Origin: JAUWOY01 sp034431315
GTDB taxonomy: Bacteria; Chloroflexota; Anaerolineae; VGOG01
Direction: 5' to 3'
NCBI GenBank assembly: GCA_034431315.1
Contig: DAOUDK010000110.1
Coordinates: 1 to 41,590, forward strand
Length of the DNA: 41,590 nt
The notes under the pieces are model-generated. The model was not told the DNA's origin, did no database searches, and saw nothing but the letters and a program-made list of their open reading frames with translations. Made by a program: the position numbers and the translations under genes. Below are positions 1-6,499 of this stretch, piece after piece. The first letter of the stretch is position 1, and each line of letters begins with the position of its first letter.

Positions 1-126
1 CTGGTATTGCTTGTGTCTTGCCTGTCGCTTTCTGCGTTTTCGGTGCTTGATTGTCCATACTGGCATGGTACACCATACCAGACCCAAAGTCAACCAACTA
101 AACCGAAATGCACCCTTTTCATGGTT

Positions 127-255
127 AGACTTCCTCCATAAGTACTAAGTACACTGAAGTCTCAGTAGATCCAATTATGCTCGGCCTGGATCGCCAGATC
201 CAGGCCAAAGGCGGGGATTTGGCAATCCCCTCAGAGCAATCTTGGATCCACTGAG
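127..255. repeat. Multi-hairpin structured noncoding DNA at the left edge
   Basis: No gene is visible in 1-386. The sequence folds into an orderly set of inverted repeats. AGACTTC at 127-133 pairs with GAAGTCT at 156-162. A long outer stem pairs 161-174 with 242-255 (one mismatch) and 179-182 with 234-237. Inside it sit two perfect hairpins, 183-192 with 197-206 (loop GCCA) and 213-219 with 220-230 (loop TGGC). The result is a three-way junction or cruciform. A smaller hairpin lies at 60-81. The block is downstream of livF, so it could be a folded 3' region, a structured RNA or a remnant of a small mobile element. I recognise no known RNA family. Confidence 0.5.
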
Positions 256-290
256 TCTGGATAGAGGGCTTGGGCAGGGTCTGCAAGTCG

Positions 291-369
291 CTGTCAACGA
301 ATGTGAAACGAATAAACGAATCAGGCGCCAAGGACGAAATTCGTTTATTCGTTGTTTATTCGTTGACAG
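291..369. repeat. Long imperfect inverted repeat made of ACGAAT/TTCGTT words
   Basis: The left arm 291-321 and right arm 339-369 are 31 nt each and complementary apart from about four positions, around a 17-nt loop. Each arm is built from short repeated words (AACGAAT, AAACGAAT and their complements). This resembles the 7-nt arrays elsewhere in the window, although the unit spacing here is 8 and 11 rather than a strict 7. It lies just downstream of the livF stop, so it could also terminate livF transcription on the minus strand. It is not followed by a T-run. Confidence 0.6.
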
Positions 370-386
370 ATTCGAGCCACGTAATC

Positions 387-1187
387 TCAGCCCAACCAAC
401 GTTTGCGGCGCTTGTAGTGCTTCACGTCGCGGTAGCTCTTTCGCTCGCCCAGTTGGGTCAGGCCCAGGTAGAACTCTTTGATGTCCTCGTTTTCTGCCAG
501 TTGCTCCGCGGGGCCGTCGAGCACCACGCGCCCGTTTTCCATGACGTAAGCGTAGTCGGCCACGCTCAGCGCCATGCGGGCGTTTTGCTCGACTAACAAG
601 ATGGCCATGCCCTCGTCCGCGCTCATCTCGCTGATCACTCGAAAGATCTCTCTGACCAGCAAGGGAGCCAGGCCCAGAGAGGGCTCATCCAACAGCATCA
701 ACCGTGGATGGGCCATCAGCGCCCGCCCGATGACCAGCATCTGCTGCTCACCGCCGGAAAGGTAGCCGCTGGTGCGCCGGCGAAGGTCTTTGAGCCGAGG
801 GAAGTAGTGGTAGACCTGCTCCAAGTCCTGGCTGACAGAGCGCCGTGAAGCGCCGCCACGAGCCACCCCACCGAGGATCAGATTCTCTTCGACGGTCAGG
901 TGTCGGAACAAGCGTCTTCCCTCCAGCACCTGGATGATGCCCAGTTGAACGATCTTCTCCGGGGAGAGGCGGTCAATGCGCTGGCCGTCGAGCTCTATAT
1001 TGCCCCGAGTAACCTCGCCCTCCTGGGTGCGCAGCAGGCCAGAGATGGCCTTGAGGGTGGTGCTCTTCCCAGCCCCGTTGGCGCCGAGCAGGCCGACGAT
1101 CTTGCCAAGCGGCACGTCAATGGACACGCCGCGAAGCACCTGGATTACGTCGCTGTAAACGACTTCGATGTTGTTGAGTTTGAGCAT
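387..1187 (-). CDS. livF: Branched-chain amino acid/amide ABC transporter ATPase (LivF family)
   Basis: This is the cytoplasmic ATP-binding subunit of a LivFGHMK-type importer of branched-chain amino acids, urea or short amides. At 266 residues it is slightly longer than usual because of a basic C-terminal tail. The Walker A motif GANGAGKST is at 35-43, the signature LSGGEQQ at 143-149 and Walker B LLDEP at 165-169. The LivF-type phrase VLEGRRLF is at 87-94. It is the last gene of the minus-strand cluster livH-livM-binding protein-livF and is separated from the binding protein by a hairpin and a palindromic repeat. No clear Shine-Dalgarno sequence precedes the ATG. The partner ATPase livG is not in the window, so this subunit either pairs with a LivG encoded elsewhere or works as a homodimer. 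Confidence 0.93.
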   Translation of the reverse strand: MLKLNNIEVVYSDVIQVLRGVSIDVPLGKIVGLLGANGAGKSTTLKAISGLLRTQEGEVTRGNIELDGQRIDRLSPEKIVQLGIIQVLEGRRLFRHLTVEENLILGGVARGGASRRSVSQDLEQVYHYFPRLKDLRRRTSGYLSGGEQQMLVIGRALMAHPRLMLLDEPSLGLAPLLVREIFRVISEMSADEGMAILLVEQNARMALSVADYAYVMENGRVVLDGPAEQLAENEDIKEFYLGLTQLGERKSYRDVKHYKRRKRWLG

Positions 1188-1238
1188 GGGCTAGATCAAC
1201 TAACGAAAGAGGGGAGCACTGAGAAAGGAGACACGTCT

Positions 1239-1339
1239 AGCGCCGGCCGAGTAGGAGCGTAGCGACGTATCGAGGCCAAGCGGGTTGCCCGCATGGCCGC
1301 TTGCTTGGTTTCGATACGCTTCGCTACTCAACCGGCGCT
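1239..1339. repeat. REP-like palindrome between the binding protein and livF
   Basis: Left arm 1239-1282 and right arm 1297-1339 are complementary with a few gaps. The shared core contains CGATACG, CGCTAC, CTACTC and CCGGCGCT. It resembles the extragenic palindromes of the type TTTCGATACGCTTCGCTACTC seen in many GC-rich bacteria. In the livF leader it may protect the upstream message or dampen read-through. Confidence 0.6.
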
Positions 1340-1372
1340 CGCTCCCCCAACATTTGTATGTGCCTGAAAGAT

Positions 1373-1397
1373 GGGAGCGCTCATGGAGAGCGCTCCC
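1373..1397 (-). terminator. Perfect 10-bp hairpin downstream of the binding protein gene
   Basis: GGGAGCGCTC at 1373-1382 pairs perfectly with GAGCGCTCCC at 1388-1397 around a 5-nt loop. It begins about 20 bp after the stop codon of the minus-strand binding protein gene. There is no strong T-run on the minus strand, so it is better read as a partial terminator or mRNA-stabilising hairpin. This would let the binding protein be made in excess over LivF, a usual arrangement for ABC importers. Confidence 0.55.
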
Positions 1398-1418
1398 TGT
1401 TGAATGTCCGCTGAGAGG

Positions 1419-2888
1419 CTATTCAGTTGGACGCAGGTCGGGTATTTCTGCCCAATCCTGCAGGACGACGAAGGCATCCGGGCCGCCCTGGATCATGCGG
1501 ATCTGAGATACATGCGGGGACCGACTGCCGCCTGAGAAGTCCGCCCGCAGCACGCCGTCCAGTGCTTCAAAGGGACTCATGGCGACCAGGGCATCGTGCA
1601 CCGCTTCACCGGTCAGATTCTCATAGCCCACGGTGTCAATGGCATGTTGGATAGCCTTCACAGCCATGTCCATGCCTGCCACCAGGAGCAGGTAGCCCAC
1701 GTTGTGCTCGCCAGCCGTCCGTTCGTTGGCTTCGAAGAGCTGCTGAGCATACTGGATGCCAGCGTTGTCCGCGTCTGTCCACCACAGATAGGGGAAAGCC
1801 GCGATCAACCCCACGCCGTAGGCCGGATCAGCCAGGAAAGCATAGGTTGCCAGGTCCATCCCCCAGTTGTCGGCGCCAACGACGAACTGATCGCGCAGGC
1901 CCAGGGCATTCAAGTCGTTCAAGATGACCGAGGTGCCGAAGGCCAGGGTGTTCGTCCAGATCACGTTGGCCCCCGCTACCTGGGCGTTCAAGATAGCGGC
2001 AGTGGTATCGGCCGCGGGCGAAACGTCATAGACCTCTTCGGCAACGACCTCAATGCCCAAGTCGGCCAGGTACGCCCGGCTCTCGTCCGTCAAGGCTCCC
2101 TGGCCAAAGGCCGTCGGCCAACTGAGACAGGCCAACTTGATTGCGTCCCCGGCGTCAGCGGGCTTGTAGGTGTCCCAGTTGTCCTTCAGGAAGGCCATGA
2201 CCGTGCCGATCTGGTCGGGGTATATCGGGCCAAGGCCAAAGGTGTAACCGGAGTCAATGTAGAAGCCTCGGGCGCTGAGACCGGCCGTGAGATTAACGAT
2301 CTTGTCCTCTGCAAAGCGCTGAGCCAGAGCTTCAACTTCGCCCGAACCATAGGTGATCATCACCAGGGGATTTTCACCTTCGCCCGTGAAGCGGTCGTAA
2401 GCGGCTACGGCCTCGTCAATGCTGCTAGCGGTGTCGGCGAACTTGAGGGCCAGGGTCGCGCCGTATATGCCGCCCGCTTCATTGATGGCTGCCACCGCAT
2501 CCTCGGCCCCGTGGATGAGGGGGCCTGTGATAGCGGCATAAGGGCCCGATAGGTCGCCGAAGTGGTAGATGGTAATGGTCTCGCCCGTTAGAGCCAGTGC
2601 CTCGGTCACAGGAATCACCAGCTTCCAACCGGGGTGGATCAGGCTGGGGTTCTCGATCGAGGCGAAGCTCGAATCTTCTGTGTGCTTGGCGTTGGTCACA
2701 TCAACAATAGCCCAGTAGGCCGGGCCGTTGCCCAAGTACTTCTCCGCCAGGGTCCAGAGGTTGTCACCCAACTTCACCGTGTAGGTCACTTCCGCCTGGG
2801 CGGGGGGAGCAGCGTTGGCCACACCGAGCCCCAGGCTCAGTAGCAGCGACAACACTACAGCTAGATTGACTAGACTCTTCTTAAGCAT
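1419..2888 (-). CDS. LysM-fused branched-chain amino acid/amide solute-binding protein
   Basis: This is the extracytoplasmic binding subunit of the Liv-type transporter, 489 residues. A signal peptide covers about 1-27 (basic start, leucine-rich core, ending VANAAPP) and contains no cysteine lipobox. A LysM domain follows at about 34-92, with YTVKLGDNLWTLAEKYLGN and a terminal HPGWKLVIP. The rest, from about residue 100, is a type 1 periplasmic-binding (Peripla_BP_6) domain that begins TITIYHFGDLSGPYA. LysM binds peptidoglycan, so the protein is probably held in the wall by LysM instead of by a lipid anchor. AGGAG stands upstream of the ATG on the minus strand. Ligand specificity cannot be read from the sequence. 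Confidence 0.9.
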   Translation of the reverse strand: MLKKSLVNLAVVLSLLLSLGLGVANAAPPAQAEVTYTVKLGDNLWTLAEKYLGNGPAYWAIVDVTNAKHTEDSSFASIENPSLIHPGWKLVIPVTEALALTGETITIYHFGDLSGPYAAITGPLIHGAEDAVAAINEAGGIYGATLALKFADTASSIDEAVAAYDRFTGEGENPLVMITYGSGEVEALAQRFAEDKIVNLTAGLSARGFYIDSGYTFGLGPIYPDQIGTVMAFLKDNWDTYKPADAGDAIKLACLSWPTAFGQGALTDESRAYLADLGIEVVAEEVYDVSPAADTTAAILNAQVAGANVIWTNTLAFGTSVILNDLNALGLRDQFVVGADNWGMDLATYAFLADPAYGVGLIAAFPYLWWTDADNAGIQYAQQLFEANERTAGEHNVGYLLLVAGMDMAVKAIQHAIDTVGYENLTGEAVHDALVAMSPFEALDGVLRADFSGGSRSPHVSQIRMIQGGPDAFVVLQDWAEIPDLRPTE

Positions 2889-3053
2889 CTGTCACACTCC
2901 TCCTTGTTTGGTTTAGTGATTGTTGGCTAATTGGCAGGCAACGCGCCTGCCCAGCGTTCACCGATCTTTCGACAAAGCCTGTCCTGAGGCCGCTTCGCTT
3001 ACCATCGAAGGGCTCAACACAAGCGTTTGATGATTTGTTATCACCCCCTTTCA
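2889..3053. other. Spacer with hairpin and common extragenic repeat fragment
   Basis: Between livM and the binding protein lies a perfect 7-bp hairpin (GGCAGGC at 2933-2939 with GCCTGCC at 2945-2951). It is followed at about 2966-3015 by a degenerate repeat of the type CTTCGACAAAGCCTGTCCTGAG. Similar dispersed repeats are common in large GC-rich environmental genomes. No gene is seen here. Confidence 0.4.
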
Positions 3054-4112
3054 TCAATGGGAGAACGGCCGCAGGCGCCAGGCAGCCTTGAGCAAGTACC
3101 AGCGATGCGCCAGGCCGCGCGGCTCGAAGATCAGGAACAGCATCAGAGCCGTGCCAAAGAAGAGAGGGCGCAGCGCTTGCACCGCGCCCGCGGCAGTGGA
3201 AGGGAAGGTACTGCTGAACAAAGGGCCAAACAGCGTGGCTCCCTCGATCAGCCCCTCTACGATGATGGCCCCGAAGATCGGGCCTAGACTGAAACCCAGT
3301 CCTCCCACCACCAGCATACCCAGGTAGAAAACCGAGTCGGTCAGGTTGAACGTCTCTGAGTTCAGGTGGCGGATGTTGTGGGCTGCCAGCGCTCCGGCCA
3401 CGCCGGCGTAGACAGCGGCCAGGAAGAAAGCCTGGAGTTTGTACTTGAACAGATTCACGCCCAGGACTTCAGCGGCCAGGTCGTTATCGCGGATAGCCAC
3501 GAAAGCACGGCCCAGGCGCGAGCGAGAGACATTGTGGGCGACTATCGTGGAGAGGATCAACACGGTCAGCGTAATGTAGATGTAGCGCTGCGGACTGTTG
3601 AATTCGAGACCGAACAAGACAGGGACTTGCACGTTCAAGCCCTGGGCTCCGTTAAGCACATCATGGAAAGCGTTGCGAGTGAACCAGGGAATGATGAACT
3701 GCGCGGCCAGGGTAGCCATAACCAGGTAGAAACCTTTGACCCTCAGCGAGGGCAAACCAAAGACCAGACCGACTATCCCCGCGCCCAACGCCGCCACCGG
3801 CAGGGCAGCGAAGAAAGACCAGCCCAGATTGTTGACCAAAAGGGCCGAAATGTATCCCCCTGCGGTCATGAAAGCCGCCTGCCCCAGGGAAATCTGGCCG
3901 GTGTAGCCGGTTAGCATATTCAACCCCTGCACGGCGATGATGGTGATGCCGATGCGGTTGACTAACGATACCAAGCTTTGGCCAGCATAGAAAGGCAGCG
4001 TATACAGAGCCAGGATAAAGGCGAACAGCAGCCACCATTGCCACGGCCGCCGGATATTGGCCATGTCGCGAGCGTAGCTGGTATCGAATTCGCCGGCTGG
4101 ACGGATAGCCAT
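3054..4112 (-). CDS. livM: Branched-chain amino acid/amide ABC transporter permease (LivM family)
   Basis: Inner-membrane permease of the Liv-type importer, 352 residues, with about nine or ten hydrophobic segments. Family hallmarks are GLNMLTGYTGQISLGQAAF near 63-81, the coupling-loop phrase GRAFVAIRDNDLAAEVLG in the middle and the C-terminal FEPRGLAHRW. It forms the channel together with LivH. The gene begins three bases after the livH stop and has a GAGAGGA ribosome-binding site, so the two permeases are co-translated. The N-terminal ~25 residues are hydrophilic, as is common in this family. Confidence 0.94.
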   Translation of the reverse strand: MAIRPAGEFDTSYARDMANIRRPWQWWLLFAFILALYTLPFYAGQSLVSLVNRIGITIIAVQGLNMLTGYTGQISLGQAAFMTAGGYISALLVNNLGWSFFAALPVAALGAGIVGLVFGLPSLRVKGFYLVMATLAAQFIIPWFTRNAFHDVLNGAQGLNVQVPVLFGLEFNSPQRYIYITLTVLILSTIVAHNVSRSRLGRAFVAIRDNDLAAEVLGVNLFKYKLQAFFLAAVYAGVAGALAAHNIRHLNSETFNLTDSVFYLGMLVVGGLGFSLGPIFGAIIVEGLIEGATLFGPLFSSTFPSTAAGAVQALRPLFFGTALMLFLIFEPRGLAHRWYLLKAAWRLRPFSH

Positions 4113-4115
4113 AGG

Positions 4116-5036
4116 TTAGATCCTCTCGATACGCTTCTGACCAAAGAGACCCTCAGGCCGGAAGATGAGCACGATCAGCAGCACCACGTAGGGCATGATC
4201 TCCGCTGCGTTGCGCACGAGGGAAACTTTGGAAGCGGCCACCAACCCTTGGGACAGTCCAATGATCAGACCGCCAACAATCGTGCCGGGGATTGATTCCA
4301 GACCGCCCAGCAAGACGGCTGGAAACGCCGCCAGCACCACCACCGACAGGCTGATGTCGAGACCACTGGAGGTAGCCAGCAGAATGCCCCCCACGGTGGC
4401 CACCACTCCGGCCAGCGCCCACGACAGGCCGAAAATGCGGTGGATGCGCAGGCCGATGCTCTGGGCCAGCTCGTGATCCTCAGAAGTGCCTCGCATCGCC
4501 AGCCCTGTCTTGGTAAAGCGGAAGAAAGCACTGATGACCAGCACCCCCAGCACCGCCACCACGAACGACCAGGTGAGATTCTGCTTCAAGATCACTACGA
4601 TGGACTTATCATTGTAGACGAAGGGCGTGGTGATGCGATAGGGGTTGGCGGCCGAGAATATCTGGGGGAAGTTCCGCTGCACGCCGCCGAACAGCAGCAG
4701 GGCAAGACCTTGTAGAACCTGGCTCAACGCCAATGTCATCAGGATGATGGACAGCAAAGGCTGGCCCGTCATGGGGCGCAGCGCCAGGCGCTCGATGGCC
4801 AGGCCCAATAGCGCGGACAGGGCGAGAGCCAAGATGATGGCCGCCCACAGGGGGAGACCGAGTTCCATCGAGAACCACCAAGTGATCAACGCTCCCATGA
4901 GCAGCAATTGGCCCTGAGCGAAGTTGAAAATGTACGACGATTTGAAGATCAACACCAGGCCAAGAGCGCTCAGGGCAATCGGGCCGCCGGCCAGCAGGCC
5001 GGTGATGGCGAATTGGGGAATCAGTTGCCAGTTCAT
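4116..5036 (-). CDS. livH: Branched-chain amino acid/amide ABC transporter permease (LivH family)
   Basis: The second permease of the Liv-type importer, 306 residues and fully hydrophobic in pattern. The LivH signature region is AMRGTSEDHELAQSIGLRIHRIF, around residues 180-202, which forms the cytoplasmic loop contacting the ATPases. The C-terminal VLIFRPEGLFGQK is also typical. It is the first gene of the minus-strand operon and has a strong GGAGGAAG ribosome-binding site before the ATG. The operon promoter must lie in 5037-5182, a spacer dominated by a long palindrome and shared with the divergent DUF2085 gene. Confidence 0.94.
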   Translation of the reverse strand: MNWQLIPQFAITGLLAGGPIALSALGLVLIFKSSYIFNFAQGQLLLMGALITWWFSMELGLPLWAAIILALALSALLGLAIERLALRPMTGQPLLSIILMTLALSQVLQGLALLLFGGVQRNFPQIFSAANPYRITTPFVYNDKSIVVILKQNLTWSFVVAVLGVLVISAFFRFTKTGLAMRGTSEDHELAQSIGLRIHRIFGLSWALAGVVATVGGILLATSSGLDISLSVVVLAAFPAVLLGGLESIPGTIVGGLIIGLSQGLVAASKVSLVRNAAEIMPYVVLLIVLIFRPEGLFGQKRIERI

Positions 5037-5064
5037 GCCGGTTCTTCCTCCGTTATTTCATCTC

Positions 5065-5158
5065 CCTGGGATTTTGATATAAGCTCCAAGGCCCGTCCTC
5101 GGGCCGCCAAAAACGCACCCGGGGACGGGTGCTAGAGCCTTATATCAAAACTTCAGGG
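5065..5158. repeat. 94-bp near-perfect palindrome in the divergent livH/DUF2085 spacer
   Basis: The arms run from 5065 to about 5103 and from 5118 to 5158. They share CCCTG, TTTTGATATAAG and GCCCGTCCTCGGG against their complements, with a few mismatches and a GC-rich loop of about 14 nt. It lies between divergent genes, so it is not a convergent terminator. It may be a miniature inverted-repeat element or a large operator or cruciform. An open frame starting with GTG at 5129 runs through the right arm, which argues that this GTG is not the true start of the next gene. Confidence 0.7.
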
Positions 5159-5182
5159 CTAAACCGACTTGGGGGATCAGTC

Positions 5183-5836
5183 GTGGCGGGGGTGACCACT
5201 TTGGAGCGTGCTGAGAGGCTAACGGTGTTTCTCGATAAGCTAGTACTCGCGCTGGCTAAACACTGGCTGTTCTTGGTCAATCTGGTGATAGCTGTCTACA
5301 GTGGCTTACCTCTATTAGCTCCAGTTTTGATGGGCTTGGGATTCACCTGGCCGGCTGAGATTATATACACGATCTATAAGCCACAGTGCCACCAGTTGCC
5401 CCAGCGTTCCTTCTTCCTCTTTGGCCCCCGGCTAGCCTATTCCCTCGAGACCTTGCGGGAGCTGTTGGGCCCAGAGACGCTGGCCACCAATTCCCTGGCC
5501 AGGGCGTTCATCGGCAACGCGGCTCTTGGTTATAAGATGGCCTATTGCCAACGCGATGCGGCCATGTACAGTTCAATGTTGCTAGCAGGGATGGTCTTTG
5601 GTCTGGTGCGCCACCGCCTCAAGCCCCTCCCCTTTACCCTCTATCTTGTTCTCCTCGCTCCCTGGGCGGTTGACGGTCTCGCCCAACTCCTCGGATTTTA
5701 CGAGAGCACCTGGCAACTGCGCACCATCACCGGCAGCCTCTTCGGCCTTGCCACCGTCTGGTTTGCTTACCCGTATCTGGAAGCGGGCATGGGGGATCTC
5801 CGACGCACAATCAGCGAGAAGCTTGGCTTGGAATAG
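5183..5836 (+). CDS. DUF2085 family integral membrane protein
   Basis: A membrane protein of about 217 residues with five or so hydrophobic segments. The DUF2085 hallmark is the pair of motifs CHQLPQRSFF and, about 70 residues later, CQRDAAMYSS; in the family these carry conserved Cys/His and Cys/Arg-Asp residues. The function is unknown; similar proteins are common in Chloroflexota and Firmicutes. I chose GTG at 5183, which has GGGGGA seven bases upstream. A longer frame opens at GTG 5129, but its first codons fall within the palindrome. The gene is divergent from livH and followed by its own hairpin, so it is probably monocistronic. Confidence 0.8.
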   Translation: MAGVTTLERAERLTVFLDKLVLALAKHWLFLVNLVIAVYSGLPLLAPVLMGLGFTWPAEIIYTIYKPQCHQLPQRSFFLFGPRLAYSLETLRELLGPETLATNSLARAFIGNAALGYKMAYCQRDAAMYSSMLLAGMVFGLVRHRLKPLPFTLYLVLLAPWAVDGLAQLLGFYESTWQLRTITGSLFGLATVWFAYPYLEAGMGDLRRTISEKLGLE

Positions 5837-5846
5837 CAGAAACCAA

Positions 5847-5876
5847 GAGGGCCAGGAATACTTATCCCTGGCCCTC
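5847..5876 (+). terminator. Hairpin after the DUF2085 gene
   Basis: GAGGGCCAGG at 5847-5856 pairs perfectly with CCTGGCCCTC at 5867-5876 across a 10-nt loop, beginning 11 bases after the stop codon. The following bases are AATCAAAAGG, with no U-run, so termination efficiency is uncertain. Confidence 0.6.
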
Positions 5877-6173
5877 AATCAAAAGGAGGAGAAGAAATTG
5901 GCGGCATGGCCCATTCTCAGCTCGTGCACCACTGCACAGATGCTCATCGCCTTTGATGAGCCATGCCTGACTAATATAATACCACCTTTGGGTTTTTCTT
6001 GCTGGACGATTGCCCTACGATTGCCCTACGGAATGTCTACAATTGCGTTCTTCCCTTCAGGAAGGCCTGGCGGTTTAGATTTAGTGAAAACATGGGAACG
6101 ATTGCCGTTTTCACGCTTTCTTCACACACGAAATATGAGTTGTGTGGTATAATATATATGTGCTGAAAAAGCC
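5877..6173. other. Noncoding spacer
   Basis: About 300 bp without a convincing gene; the open frames here lack ribosome-binding sites. It holds a direct repeat of CGATTGCCCTA near 6007-6029 and an AT-rich stretch with a second TATAAT at 6148-6153. No other signal is seen. Confidence 0.4.
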
Positions 6174-6202
6174 TTGACAACCGCCCACTTTTGTGGTATC
6201 CT
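6174..6202 (+). promoter_or_regulatory. Sigma-70 type promoter for the riboswitch-cytochrome operon
   Basis: TTGACA at 6174-6179, a 17-bp spacer and TATCCT at 6197-6202. The predicted start near 6209 gives a leader of about 290 nt that contains the whole c-di-GMP aptamer and its terminator. Confidence 0.7.
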
Positions 6203-6297
6203 ATTAGCGAACAGGAGAACTACGAACCTTTTCATTGTGCGGCTCTTCTTTGCAAATTCGCAGGTATCGCTTACAATAACATCAACTAGCTTCTACC

Positions 6298-6412
6298 GAT
6301 AAAGGCAAACCCATCGCAAGATGGAGGCGCAAAGCCACGGGTTTACGTTAGCAGATAGCAAACCGCTGCCAGCGACAGACTATCTGCTAATGGGACAGCC
6401 GGGTTACCGAAG
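6298..6412 (+). ncRNA. Cyclic di-GMP-I (GEMM-I) riboswitch aptamer
   Basis: Conserved GEMM-I elements occur in order. AAAGGCAAACC is at 6301-6311. A P2 hairpin CCATC-GCAA-GATGG at 6311-6324 carries a GNRA tetraloop. GGCGCAAAGCC is at 6326-6336, and GCCGGGTTACCG at 6398-6409. The second helix is extended by a perfect 11-bp stem, TTAGCAGATAG (6348-6358) with CTATCTGCTAA (6380-6390). The family senses c-di-GMP and often controls motility, adhesion and secreted proteins. It lies downstream of a good promoter and directly upstream of an intrinsic terminator, so control is probably by transcription termination. Whether ligand turns the operon on or off cannot be decided by eye. Confidence 0.9.
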
Positions 6413-6427
6413 ATGGAGCCTATCAAG

Positions 6428-6468
6428 CGTGCTGTCCAAACATATCTCCGCGGCGGCACGTTTTTTTT
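6428..6468 (+). terminator. Intrinsic terminator of the riboswitch expression platform
   Basis: CGTGCTGTC at 6428-6436 pairs with GGCGGCACG at 6452-6460, all nine positions pairing if G-U is allowed. Eight T residues follow at 6461-6468. It sits between the aptamer and the ATG at 6500, the standard position for a ligand-controlled terminator. Confidence 0.85.
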
Positions 6469-6499
6469 CTAGCAAGCCTTCACAGAGGAGGAAGTGTCC

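Noticed and set aside
5598..6152. Plus-strand frame running from the DUF2085 gene into the spacer
   Set aside because: It overlaps the DUF2085 gene in another frame and has no start signal or recognisable domain.
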